Positions 31,796 to 40,461 of a DNA stretch of 64,000 nt are shown one piece after another; position 1 is the first letter of the stretch; each line of letters starts with the position of its first letter. The stretch comes from Neptunomonas marina (lineage in GTDB: Bacteria; Pseudomonadota; Gammaproteobacteria; Pseudomonadales; Balneatricaceae). Where the stretch lies: the NCBI RefSeq assembly GCF_004005935.1, contig NZ_SACQ01000005.1:124001-188000 (forward strand). Direction: 5' to 3'. The notes under the pieces are model-generated. The model made no database searches and was not told the DNA's origin. It saw only the letters and a list, made by a program, of their open reading frames with translations. The translations under genes were made by a program, and so were the position numbers.

Positions 31796-33235
31796 ATGAA
31801 GAAAAAAATCCTACCTTTAGCGCTGGCTGCAGCGACTGGTTTGGTAGCTAGCACTGCGCAAGCGGTGTTTGTAAACCCAGAAGGCCACGGTCAGGTTCTG
31901 CTGTACCCTTACTACACTGTTGAAGGTGGTAATGAGACGTACGTCAACCTGGTTAACACTACGGACGAAACAAAAGCTGTTAAGGTTCGTATCCTTGAGG
32001 CAATGAACTCTCAAGAGGTTCTTGACTTTAACCTATACCTGTCTCCACAGGATCACTGGTCTGCTGTAATCTACGCTGATCCAAATGGTGAAGGTGCAGT
32101 AATCAAGACAGCTGATACTTCTTGTACTGTTCCAAACCTGTTGGCTGCTACAGATACTAGCACAGCTGGTCCAGCGGTTCCTTTCCGTAACATCACGTAC
32201 AAAACAGACGGTGAAGACTTCCGTGGTCTAGATCGTACTCGTGAAGGTTATATCGAAGTAATCGAAATGGGCGTTCTAACAGATGCTGATGATGAAGCAG
32301 CTGTCAAGCACAGCAGCGCTGGTGTTCCGGCTGACTGTGGTGTTGTAGCATCTAACTGGAATGGCGGAAAGTGGAATGCTGATGAAACAGCTGACGTTTC
32401 CCTGCCTACTGGTGGTCTTTACGGTTACGGTGTACTGATCAACCCATCTGAAGGTACTGACGCGACTTACGATGCAGTTGCTCTGGCTAACTTCGTAGAC
32501 GGAGTATTCGATGGCTTGGCTGCTCCTATTCACGCGGCACCTGGTTCTGTTTTGCCTGCTTTGACTCAAGCAACGCCGGTTGCTCAGCTAGTTAATGCAT
32601 CTGGCACGGCAGTGCAAGAGGTTGTACCGGTTGCTGGTGGTCAAGATATCGACGCTGTAAGTGCTGTCCTGATGGCTAACTCTATCATGAACGATTTCGT
32701 TCTTGAGCCAATCCTGAATGCTTCTACTGATTGGGTTGTTACTTTCCCAACGAAGAAAGTTTACGTTAACAACGGCACTACAACAGCAACGCCTCCGTTT
32801 ACAAACGTTTGGGATGCTGCTGAAGCTGAAGCTTGTGAATCTATCGCTATCACATACTACGACCGTGAAGAGCGTGGTACAGAAGCTGATCCACTAGACT
32901 TCTCTCCACAAGAGCCAGGTCAAGGCATTGCGCTTTGCCACGAAGCTAACGTAATCAGCTTTAACGGTGGTGATGCGCTATCAGCATCTGATCGTATCGC
33001 TACAAACTTGAACGTTCAGCACAACAATGGTTGGATGGAAGTTAACTTCGTTACAGCTACAGCTGGTGAGCGTGAATTGGCGATGGAAGACTCTACTACT
33101 GCGGCACCAGTTACTCTAGAAGGTCTGCCAGTAGTTGGTTTCGCTGTACAGAAGTACGTTAATACTGGTGCTGGTAGCAACGCTGCTGCACTAGCTAACT
33201 ACGCTGGTACAGTAACTCACAAAGTTAAGCGTTAA
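31796..33235 (+). CDS. Secreted or surface protein of unknown function, probably highly expressed
   Basis: A 479-residue protein with a standard signal peptide (MKKKILPLALAAATGLVASTAQA) and no membrane helix. The mature protein starts VFVNPEGHGQVLLYPYYTVEGGNETYVNLVNTT, a beta-rich pattern I have an impression of in other marine gammaproteobacterial exported proteins without known function. It has a few cysteines and a basic end (THKVKR). ATG 31796 is preceded by TAGGAG at good spacing; upstream in-frame starts would bury the signal peptide. Codon use is strongly biased to GGT, GTT, CTG, AAC and TCT-type preferred codons, unlike neighbours, which suggests very high expression. It has its own terminator and a 266-base leader region. 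Possible T2SS substrate by proximity only. Confidence 0.82.
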   Translation: MKKKILPLALAAATGLVASTAQAVFVNPEGHGQVLLYPYYTVEGGNETYVNLVNTTDETKAVKVRILEAMNSQEVLDFNLYLSPQDHWSAVIYADPNGEGAVIKTADTSCTVPNLLAATDTSTAGPAVPFRNITYKTDGEDFRGLDRTREGYIEVIEMGVLTDADDEAAVKHSSAGVPADCGVVASNWNGGKWNADETADVSLPTGGLYGYGVLINPSEGTDATYDAVALANFVDGVFDGLAAPIHAAPGSVLPALTQATPVAQLVNASGTAVQEVVPVAGGQDIDAVSAVLMANSIMNDFVLEPILNASTDWVVTFPTKKVYVNNGTTTATPPFTNVWDAAEAEACESIAITYYDREERGTEADPLDFSPQEPGQGIALCHEANVISFNGGDALSASDRIATNLNVQHNNGWMEVNFVTATAGERELAMEDSTTAAPVTLEGLPVVGFAVQKYVNTGAGSNAAALANYAGTVTHKVKR

Positions 33236-33253
33236 TTTTTAACCTTATCTTTT

Positions 33254-33284
33254 AAAAAACGCGGCGATTGCCGCGTTTTTTTTT
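33254..33284 (+). terminator. Rho-independent terminator after the secreted-protein gene
   Basis: AAACGCGGC (33257-33265) pairs with GCCGCGTTT (33270-33278) over a 4-base GATT loop and runs into nine T residues. The A-run on the left makes it potentially active in both directions. Confidence 0.92.
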
Positions 33285-33415
33285 GAACTTACAAAAGAAT
33301 ACTTGTTCCAAAACAGGCAATAAATTTGAGATGTCGTTAACTCTTAACTAGACTTAACATACCAGAGCAGTCGCGGGCGCGCTGCCATAGAAAAACGATT
33401 TATTTAGAGGTGTAT

Positions 33416-34606
33416 ATGCGTAAACGCTTAGTTGCTGCAATGGGGCTTTCAACCTTGCTTTTGCCATTAGGAGCATACGCTTTAAGCGTAACGGTCAATG
33501 GTGTACAAAAGACGGTTAACACCGTTAGTATTCAACAATCGAGCTCAGGTGTTGTCATTACTACAGATCCTCAAGTTGAATTTAGCTCGGGTAATGGCGG
33601 CGGTGGTAACCAAGCGCCGGTTGCTGTAAACGATAGCGCGGCAACGGCTGTGGATACGGAAGTGATTATTGATTTAGACTCTAATGATTCTGATGATTCG
33701 GGGCTGGATCCCACAACAATCACTATTGTTAGTGCTCCCAATAATGGTAGTTTAGGTGCTGTAAATGCTTCTGGCCAAGTCGAGTACACACCAAACGGTG
33801 GTTATATAGGCTACGATCAGTTCCGGTATACCATCAAAGACAACCAAGGCGTTGTTTCAAATCAAGCAACAGTCACGCTCGAAGTGGGTGACGTATCTTC
33901 TTTGCCTGTAGCCAATGGTGATTCAGCAACCACTGACCAAGATGTAGCCGTTGATATAGATATACTCGCTAACGATACTGATAATGTTGGTTTGGTGAAT
34001 AGCTCCGTTGCTATTGTTAACGATGTCAGCCATGGTACAACAAGCGTCAACTCTACCACTGGTGTAGTCACCTATACGCCGACCGCAGGATATACTGGTA
34101 ACGATAGTTTCACGTACACGGTAAACGATGGTGATGGAAATACCTCCCCGCAAGCGACGGTGAACATTGTGATAAATAGTGTTTCTGCTTGTGGTAACTT
34201 GCCATCTTACATCGATATTGGCCAGTCTATTAACTGGGCAAGCCCTGGTGGTCAGGAGACTATCAAAACTCAAGGTACTACAGAGGTGTTTTCTCGTCCG
34301 TTTACAACAACTAGCGGTGGTTCTTATGGCGGCACCATTAATATTGCTGAAGGCGCTACCTTTGAGAATGTTGTACGTAAGGTATGGATTTCTGAATGCC
34401 CAGGTGGTCCCGCTATTTCGGCTAAGTGTGAAACTGAAGGTGTAAGTAGCCGTACAATTCGTTGGGGGCAAGTAGCTGGATATCGCTATTGTGAACTCGA
34501 CAAAAATACTGACTACTATCTTAATATGCAAAATACGGCTAATTGTTCAGGTCAGTCTACGTGTACTGGGTACAGAAGTATCTTGACAAATAAAAAGCCG
34601 AACTAG
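33416..34606 (+). CDS. Secreted protein with two cadherin-like/Ig-like domains and a Cys-rich C-terminus
   Basis: A 396-residue exported protein. Signal peptide residues 1-23 or so (LLLPLGAYA) are followed by a short N-domain, a Gly/Asn linker and two tandem bacterial cadherin-like/Ig-like domains. Each contains a PVA-NxDSA start and a GYxGxDxFxYTxxDxxG end (GYIGYDQFRYTIKDNQG and GYTGNDSFTYTVNDGDG). The last 140 residues form a separate domain with six cysteines (SECPGG, AKCETE, RYCELD, NTANC, STC), suggesting disulfides and hence a periplasmic or external site. ATG 33416 has AGAGGT upstream. No LPxTG, RTX repeats or type I secretion tail is visible. Adhesion or matrix roles are typical of such domains; function unproven. 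Confidence 0.8.
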   Translation: MRKRLVAAMGLSTLLLPLGAYALSVTVNGVQKTVNTVSIQQSSSGVVITTDPQVEFSSGNGGGGNQAPVAVNDSAATAVDTEVIIDLDSNDSDDSGLDPTTITIVSAPNNGSLGAVNASGQVEYTPNGGYIGYDQFRYTIKDNQGVVSNQATVTLEVGDVSSLPVANGDSATTDQDVAVDIDILANDTDNVGLVNSSVAIVNDVSHGTTSVNSTTGVVTYTPTAGYTGNDSFTYTVNDGDGNTSPQATVNIVINSVSACGNLPSYIDIGQSINWASPGGQETIKTQGTTEVFSRPFTTTSGGSYGGTINIAEGATFENVVRKVWISECPGGPAISAKCETEGVSSRTIRWGQVAGYRYCELDKNTDYYLNMQNTANCSGQSTCTGYRSILTNKKPN

Positions 34607-34625
34607 TTTTAGAGCTGTTAATGTG

Positions 34626-34655
34626 GGGTACGCTTAATGAGCGTGCCCTTTTTTT
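34626..34655 (+). terminator. Rho-independent terminator between the cadherin-like gene and the parvulin gene
   Basis: GGGTACGCT (34626-34634) pairs with AGCGTGCCC (34640-34648, one G-T pair) over a 5-base loop, followed by seven T residues. Confidence 0.88.
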
Positions 34656-34673
34656 GTTTTATCGGAGTCGTAA

Positions 34674-35582
34674 ATGAAAAAAACAACTCTTTGGGGTTTC
34701 CTTTTTGTATTAATTTCACATAGTGTTTCTGCGAATGACGTCGTTCTTACTGCTCCAAATGGGGTTACGATAACAGAAAAAGATATCGAGAATTACGTAG
34801 AAGATCGGGTACCTCTTGATAAACGTGCTGGTTATTTCGCATCACCTAAGTCCATGAAAGAGTTAGTCGAAAGCCTATTCGTAGTTAGAAGTGCCGCCTT
34901 GGAAGGTCGCAAAGTTGCTGAGTTGAAACATGACTTGGTTGAATGGCAGGCGGCTGTTCACAAAGACCGCTTAACGATGGCTTATTACCTTGACTATATA
35001 GCTGAACAGAGGCTATCTAAAGTGAATTGGGATGAGACTGCTAGAGATGTATACAGAGCGGAAAAGAGTAGCTTTGTAGTTCCTGAGGCCGTGAATGCTT
35101 CGCATATTCTAGTGTCATTGGATGGGCGCTCTGAAGAGCAGGCCTTGGCTCGTGCAGAAGAAGCTTTAAACTTGTTAAAAGAGGGTAAGAGCTTTAAGGC
35201 TATAGCTGTTGACTATTCGGACGATCCTTCGGTAGCAAAAAATTTTGGTAATCTTGGGTGGTTTAGTAGAGGTCGCATGGTCAAGCCTTTCGAGGATGCG
35301 GTGTTCTCGGCTGCTCAGCCCGGTTTACTCTCTAGCCCGGTAAAAACAGATTTTGGTTATCATGTTATTCGAGTAGATGACTTCCAAGTCGCTAAAGAGC
35401 GAAGCTTTGAAGATGTAAAAGATGAAATTATCGATAACCTCAAGACTGAAATAGCGAAAAAGGCTCGTGAAGAAAAGTTGATTGCTATCCGTTCAACTTC
35501 AGATTTGAAGTTGAACACCGAGCTTATGGAAGATATTCATCAGTCTTTACGAGAGCGGTACAAGCTGAAACCTGAAGAATGA
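34674..35582 (+). CDS. Exported parvulin-type peptidyl-prolyl isomerase
   Basis: A 302-residue protein with a signal peptide (LWGFLFVLISHSVSA), an N-terminal SurA/PrsA-like helical chaperone region, and one PpiC/parvulin domain (about residues 135-235). The domain shows VNASHILVSLDGRSEEQA, FKAIAVDYSDDPSVAKNFGNLGWFSRGRMVKPFEDAVF and FGYHVIRVDD. A charged helical tail follows. It would fold exported proteins in the periplasm. It stands alone behind a terminator, 21 bases before wzt. SurA and PpiD are ruled out by the single parvulin domain without a membrane anchor. Its base composition is AT-richer than the flanking cluster. Confidence 0.85.
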   Translation: MKKTTLWGFLFVLISHSVSANDVVLTAPNGVTITEKDIENYVEDRVPLDKRAGYFASPKSMKELVESLFVVRSAALEGRKVAELKHDLVEWQAAVHKDRLTMAYYLDYIAEQRLSKVNWDETARDVYRAEKSSFVVPEAVNASHILVSLDGRSEEQALARAEEALNLLKEGKSFKAIAVDYSDDPSVAKNFGNLGWFSRGRMVKPFEDAVFSAAQPGLLSSPVKTDFGYHVIRVDDFQVAKERSFEDVKDEIIDNLKTEIAKKAREEKLIAIRSTSDLKLNTELMEDIHQSLRERYKLKPEE

Positions 35583-35603
35583 TTTTTAAATGAGGCATGC
35601 TTT

Positions 35604-36929
35604 GTGCTGTCAGCTATATCTTTATCAAAGCAATTCAGTCAATCCCAGAAGCCGCACGAGCGGCTTCTGAGTGTATTAACTAATAGCAACTCGTTCCCAG
35701 AGTCGTCATATACTGCGCTTACAAATATTACTTTTTCACTGGAGAAGGGCGAAACTGTTGGCATTATCGGTCGTAATGGAGCAGGGAAGTCAACGCTACT
35801 GCAGATCATCTGTGGCACGCTTTCGCCTAGCTCGGGATCGATATCGGTAGAGGGCCGTGTTGCCGCGTTGCTAGAGCTTGGTGCTGGTTTTAATCCCGAG
35901 TTTACTGGCCGAGAAAACATCTACCTCAATGCCGCAATTTATGGACTGACGCGTTCGGAAATTGATGAGAAGCTGGATGCTATCATTGAGTTTTCCGGTA
36001 TCGGAGACTTTGTTGATCAGCCGGTTCAGCATTATTCAAGCGGCATGTTTGTTCGCTTGGCCTTCTCTGTGATCGCTCATGTCGATGCTGATATCTTGAT
36101 TATTGATGAAGCGCTGGCTGTGGGTGATGCGCTGTTTGCTCAAAAATGCATCCGTTTCTTGGAAGAGTTCAAGAAAAAAGGCTCGATTCTCTTTGTTAGC
36201 CATGATTCGGGTGCGATTACGCGTTTGTGTGATCGGGCGATATGGCTCGAGAAAGGCCATATGCGGATGATTGGCGATGCGAGTGAAGTGTCAGAGGCGT
36301 ATTTAGAGTACCTGTACTCACAGCAACAGGATGTGGAGCAGGTTAGTCCTGCTAAAAAGCTAGAAACCCGTGGAGAGTATTCCGCAGAGCATAGCTGGGT
36401 GGATGCGCGTGATGAGCTTTTTCAGCAATCAACGTTGCGCAACGATATCGATATCCTCCGCTTTGATGAGAATGGAAAAGCGTTTGGTTCTGGTGCTGCT
36501 ACGATAGCTGATGTGCTGTTTCGTAATACTGCGGGCCAAGCGGTGTCTTGGGTTGTAGGCGGCTCACAAGTTTGCTTGGAGGTCGTAGTTCACCCGGAAA
36601 CCGATATTGATAACTTGATCGTTGGCTTTCTAGTCAAGAACCGTCAAGGGCAGGTGCTGTTTGGTGAAAACAATTGTGTTTTTGATCAAGACACGCCGCT
36701 TTGTGTTAAAGCTGGCAAGCACTACCGAACACGCTTCACATTTATGATGCCCTATTTGCCTGAAGGCGATTATGTGATCTCGGTTGGAGTGGCATCAGGA
36801 ACACAGTTAGAGCATGTGCAACATTGCTGGAGGCATGATGCACTGGTATTCTCTGTGACCGGTAGTCATGTTGTACACGGGCTGTTTGGTGTCCCTGTGG
36901 CTGCTTGTGAGACAACACCAATCGATTAA
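35604..36929 (+). CDS. wzt: Polysaccharide ABC exporter ATPase Wzt with C-terminal glycan-binding domain
   Basis: Wzt powers export of finished O-antigen or capsule chains across the inner membrane. The 441-residue protein has an N-terminal nucleotide-binding domain with Walker A GRNGAGKS (residues 56-63), signature YSSGMFVRLAFS, Walker B ILIIDEAL and switch HDSG. A C-terminal beta-sandwich (about residues 270-435) is of the Wzt_C type that reads the chain's terminal modification in E. coli O8/O9a. The start is GTG with TGAGG eight bases upstream. wzt precedes wzm here, the reverse of the common order. It starts the polysaccharide locus. Confidence 0.93.
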   Translation: MLSAISLSKQFSQSQKPHERLLSVLTNSNSFPESSYTALTNITFSLEKGETVGIIGRNGAGKSTLLQIICGTLSPSSGSISVEGRVAALLELGAGFNPEFTGRENIYLNAAIYGLTRSEIDEKLDAIIEFSGIGDFVDQPVQHYSSGMFVRLAFSVIAHVDADILIIDEALAVGDALFAQKCIRFLEEFKKKGSILFVSHDSGAITRLCDRAIWLEKGHMRMIGDASEVSEAYLEYLYSQQQDVEQVSPAKKLETRGEYSAEHSWVDARDELFQQSTLRNDIDILRFDENGKAFGSGAATIADVLFRNTAGQAVSWVVGGSQVCLEVVVHPETDIDNLIVGFLVKNRQGQVLFGENNCVFDQDTPLCVKAGKHYRTRFTFMMPYLPEGDYVISVGVASGTQLEHVQHCWRHDALVFSVTGSHVVHGLFGVPVAACETTPID

Positions 36930-36957
36930 TGACCGCCTCTCCTTAGAGTAATTGTTT

Positions 36958-37764
36958 ATGCAGCGTTTTTTAAAGCCCTTTAGCTCCGCTTGGGGCTTTC
37001 GTCGTCTTATCTACAGCATGGCTGAGCGTGAAGTTTTGGGCCGTTACAAAGGTAGTTGGCTAGGGCTTTTCTGGTCTTTAGTCACACCGATTCTATTGCT
37101 CGTTGTTTATATGTTCGTGTTCGGCTTTATTTTCAAAGCGCGCTGGCCTCAGTCAAACGGTGTTGATGAAGGTTTTGCGTCACTTCTATTTTGCGGAATC
37201 ATCGTTTACTTGATGTTCTCTGAGATCCTGGGGCGATCACCTCGTTTAATTGTAGATAATGTCAATTATGTTAAGCGCGTGGTGTTCCCCGTAGATGTAT
37301 TAGGCTGGGTGGCTATCGGTAATTCACTGTTTCATTTCTTTATCTCTACGGTAGTGCTGCTCGCTTTTGTGCTGTTTTCCGGGAAGGGTGTTGGTTTAAG
37401 CATTTTGATGTTCCCTGTGCTCACGTTGATGTTTGTGCTTTTTTTAGCGGGTATATCTTGGTTGGTGAGCGCATTAGGGGTTTATATTCGTGATGTAACC
37501 TATGTGGTAGGGTTTCTTACCACGGCGCTCACTTTTTTAAGCCCCGTGTTTTATCCAAAGTCGATCGTGCCTGAAAAGTTTGCACTCGTCATGGATATTA
37601 ACCCACTCACCTTCTATATCGAGAATTACCGTAAAGTTCTGGTACTAAACGAGTTTCCAGACCCTACCTCGTTTGCAATTGCAGCGGTTGTTGCCCTAGG
37701 TACTTTCTTTTTAGGTTACGGGTTCTTCCAGCGCGTAAGAAGAGGTTTTGCCGATGTCCTTTAA
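36958..37764 (+). CDS. wzm: Polysaccharide ABC exporter permease Wzm
   Basis: Wzm is the transmembrane partner of Wzt. The 268-residue protein has an N-terminal amphipathic segment (LIYSMAEREVLGRYKGSWLGLFWSL) typical of the ABC-2 polysaccharide exporter family, and six hydrophobic helices. I start at ATG 36958; the TTG at 36952 has no advantage. The following methyltransferase gene overlaps its end by 11 bases. Confidence 0.93.
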   Translation: MQRFLKPFSSAWGFRRLIYSMAEREVLGRYKGSWLGLFWSLVTPILLLVVYMFVFGFIFKARWPQSNGVDEGFASLLFCGIIVYLMFSEILGRSPRLIVDNVNYVKRVVFPVDVLGWVAIGNSLFHFFISTVVLLAFVLFSGKGVGLSILMFPVLTLMFVLFLAGISWLVSALGVYIRDVTYVVGFLTTALTFLSPVFYPKSIVPEKFALVMDINPLTFYIENYRKVLVLNEFPDPTSFAIAAVVALGTFFLGYGFFQRVRRGFADVL

Positions 37765-39151
37765 TAGCTATGGCTGTATTTTGGTTGTATCTCCCTCTCC
37801 TGCAACGATTGCCGAGCCGCTTAATGGGGTACGTACGGTAGCGATAGAATACAGCTTCGGTGTGGTTGAAAATCTACATCAGCCTATCTCTGTATTAGAT
37901 CGCTCAGATGTCAGCGCTACACTGAATGTATCTGAGCATTGTCGTGAAACACGGGCAGGCTTCGCCTATCAAGCGCTTAACTGCACCGTTGCGCAGTTTG
38001 CAATTCAGCATCAAGCCAGTGCAGTTTTGATTGAGGGTTTAAACGGCGCCACATTAGACCTACCGCGGATGCTCAAGCTTATGGGCATACCTTGCTTTAT
38101 TGCTGCTCCCGTTGGGGAATTAAATGTTCAGGCGCGGCAAGATGTCGAAGCGAGCCTTGCTGATGCAAGTGGCTGGTATTTGGGCGATTGGGCTGAAGGT
38201 TATAATATTGATGGTGGTATCTCTTCTTTTGAGGAGGTTTGCTATCGTTGTGTGACAGCGGCAAAGCAGCCAAAAGCCTCAGCAGGTTTTGACTACTCAA
38301 TTTATGAGTTTGCCCAGCGAGACCACCCACTGTTACTAGCCATGCAGCGCCCTTATGTCGATCATTTCGCAGGTTGTCGCAAGGTGCTGGACTTGGGTTG
38401 CGGCAGTGGTGTGTTTTTGCAGCTTTTGCAGGATCATGGTATCGACGCCGTGGGTGTAGAGCGCAACCCAGAGATCGCTGAGTATGGCCGAGGGTTAGGT
38501 TTAGATATCCGCACAGAGGATGCACTCGAATTTCTAGAGAACTCGACAGAGACCTTTGACGGGATTTACTGCTCCCATTTTGTTGAGCACTTGCCCTTTG
38601 AGTTGGTGTGTCGGTTGATCTCTCTGCTGCAACAGCGGCTTGTTGAAGGTGGTAAATTGCTGTTGGTGTTTCCTGATCCCGAGTCAATTCGCTCCCAACT
38701 ATTGGGCTTTTGGCGTGACCCTGAACACGTGCGCTACTATCATCCTGATCTCATAAAAGCGGTAGGGGAAGCTCAGGGCCTGCGGTGTGAATGGCACAGC
38801 CATGAAGCAGCACCGCATACCGTTGTGTCGTTCTCTGAAACGGCTCCTACCGTTGCGCAATGGCCGAGTATGGAGCCAATTGCACAGCCTAAAGCTCAAC
38901 CAACTTTATGGGAACGTTTGCTTGATCGCTTGGGTATTTGTAGCCGCAGACGGCTTTGGGAACTATTGGAAGAAAAACAGTTGCTCGTTGCGCAGCTGAA
39001 TGAACAGAATCGAGCACAGCAGGCTGTGATCAGTCAGCTAAAGGTGCGTACGGATATCTTGTGGGATGTGAATCGAACGTGGGGATGGGAAGACAACGCG
39101 GCGATTCGTTTGGTAAAAGGCCCACAAACAAACAAGGAGTTGCAGTGTTAG
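37754..39151 (+). CDS. SAM-dependent methyltransferase with C-terminal coiled coil
   Basis: A 465-residue protein in three parts. Residues 1 to about 175 form a domain I do not recognise (LNGVRTVAIEYSFGVVENLH and SAVLIEGLNGATLDLPRML). Residues about 195-350 are a class I methyltransferase (motif I KVLDLGCGSGVFLQ, then AVGVERN and YCSHFVEHLP). Residues about 398-436 are a predicted coiled coil (WELLEEKQLLVAQLNEQN). In E. coli O9a the adjacent methyltransferase/kinase WbdD caps the chain and its coiled coil sets chain length; a Wzt with C-terminal domain then recognises the cap. The layout here suggests a similar capping role. ATG 37754 overlaps wzm. Confidence 0.82.
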   Translation: MSFNSYGCILVVSPSPATIAEPLNGVRTVAIEYSFGVVENLHQPISVLDRSDVSATLNVSEHCRETRAGFAYQALNCTVAQFAIQHQASAVLIEGLNGATLDLPRMLKLMGIPCFIAAPVGELNVQARQDVEASLADASGWYLGDWAEGYNIDGGISSFEEVCYRCVTAAKQPKASAGFDYSIYEFAQRDHPLLLAMQRPYVDHFAGCRKVLDLGCGSGVFLQLLQDHGIDAVGVERNPEIAEYGRGLGLDIRTEDALEFLENSTETFDGIYCSHFVEHLPFELVCRLISLLQQRLVEGGKLLLVFPDPESIRSQLLGFWRDPEHVRYYHPDLIKAVGEAQGLRCEWHSHEAAPHTVVSFSETAPTVAQWPSMEPIAQPKAQPTLWERLLDRLGICSRRRLWELLEEKQLLVAQLNEQNRAQQAVISQLKVRTDILWDVNRTWGWEDNAAIRLVKGPQTNKELQC

Positions 39152-40461
39152 CACATAATGTAGCCGTTATTATCCCGGTTTACCGTGGATTAGAGGAAAC
39201 ACGCCGCTGTATTGAAGCGGTGCTGCGTCACAATAGTTCGGAGCGTGCTCAACTTATCATTATTGATGATGCGTCGCCTGAGCCTGAAGTGTCTGCGTAT
39301 CTTGAGCAGGTGGCTAAGCAAGATGGTGTGGAGCTACTCGTCAACGAACAGAACTTAGGCTTTGTGGCAACCGTCAATCGCGGTATGGTCCATACTGGCA
39401 ACGCTGATGTCGTATTACTTAACAGTGATACCGAGGTCACCTGCGGGTGGTTGTCACGCATGCAGGCATGTGCCTATCGTGAGGAAAACATTGGCACGGT
39501 GACGCCTTTCTCAAACAATGCCACGGTGTGCTCTTATCCACAATTTAATCGCTCTAATTCGCTCCCAGAGGGGTGGACGCTAGAGGCTCTAGCGAGTGCG
39601 TTTGCACAAGCCAATAAAGCCCAATACGCAGATATTCCAACCGCCGTGGGCTTTTGTATGTACATCCGCCGCGATTGCTTGCAGCAAGTAGGGCTGTTTG
39701 ATGTTGAAAACTTCGGCAGAGGTTATGGCGAAGAGTCGGATTTCTGTATGCGTGCAGCCAAAGCTGGCTGGCGCAATGTGATCTGCGCCGATGTTTTTGT
39801 CTTCCATGAAGGCGGTGTCAGCTTCAGTGACGAAACCCGTGAGCGCATTATTCATGCTGAGGAGGTGATGAATCGCCTGCACCCTGAGTATCGATTTGAA
39901 GTGGCGCGCTTTGTTAGTGAAGATCCGTTGCGCCGATACAGAGATGCGGTCGACGACTTGCGTATTGCTCGTCTGAATGATGACGCTAATGTTGTGATTT
40001 CCCAGCTACGCACCTATCGAGATTCGATTATTCAGTCGATCTTAGAATATAAAGACTTTATCGATGTCGAGCGTGAACAGTATCAGACGATGCTTGCAGA
40101 GGCACGGAGCGAGTTTAAGCGTACGGATGAGGGGCTCGCACAGGCGCAAGCGATTGTTGATAAGTATGTCTTGGCAATAGAGGCTAAAGACCGAGAGATT
40201 GCAAAACTAAATCACTTGCTTGAAGAGGCGCGGGTTGAATTTAAGCGCACCGATGAGGGGTTATTCGAGGCACAGCGTATTGTGCGTGAATATGCCGAAG
40301 CATTGGAGCAACGGGATCGTGCAATCGAGGTGATGAGCCAGCAGATGGATCATTATATCAAACGCAATGCGGTGTTAGAGGGTAAGTACCCCATTGTGTT
40401 AGCGCGCCGGATCGGCAGCAAAATTAAACGAATGATAACGAGGTTAGTTAAATCGTCATGA
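39145..40461 (+). CDS. GT2-family glycosyltransferase with repetitive coiled-coil tail
   Basis: A 438-residue protein. The first 265 residues are a GT-A family 2 glycosyltransferase (VAVIIPVYRGLEETRRCIEAVL, IIIDDASPE, the DxD-like LLNSDTEV and the GYGEESDFCMRAAKAGW acceptor region). The last 150 residues form a long coiled coil with a tandem duplication of 42 residues (core EFKRTDEGL). It ends in a basic patch (IGSKIKRMITRLVKSS) that could touch the membrane. GTG 39145 has AAGGAG five bases upstream and overlaps the previous stop; longer starts lie inside the previous gene. Donor and acceptor sugars unknown. It overlaps the next gene by ATGA. Confidence 0.87.
   Translation: MLAHNVAVIIPVYRGLEETRRCIEAVLRHNSSERAQLIIIDDASPEPEVSAYLEQVAKQDGVELLVNEQNLGFVATVNRGMVHTGNADVVLLNSDTEVTCGWLSRMQACAYREENIGTVTPFSNNATVCSYPQFNRSNSLPEGWTLEALASAFAQANKAQYADIPTAVGFCMYIRRDCLQQVGLFDVENFGRGYGEESDFCMRAAKAGWRNVICADVFVFHEGGVSFSDETRERIIHAEEVMNRLHPEYRFEVARFVSEDPLRRYRDAVDDLRIARLNDDANVVISQLRTYRDSIIQSILEYKDFIDVEREQYQTMLAEARSEFKRTDEGLAQAQAIVDKYVLAIEAKDREIAKLNHLLEEARVEFKRTDEGLFEAQRIVREYAEALEQRDRAIEVMSQQMDHYIKRNAVLEGKYPIVLARRIGSKIKRMITRLVKSS
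40099..40350 (+). repeat. Tandem 126-bp (42-residue) duplication in the glycosyltransferase coiled coil
   Basis: Two adjacent 126-base units begin at 40099 and 40225 and encode EARSEFKRTDEGL... and EARVEFKRTDEGL.... The period of 42 residues equals six heptads, so the duplication keeps the coiled-coil register. DNA divergence between copies shows it is not brand new. Confidence 0.88.
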
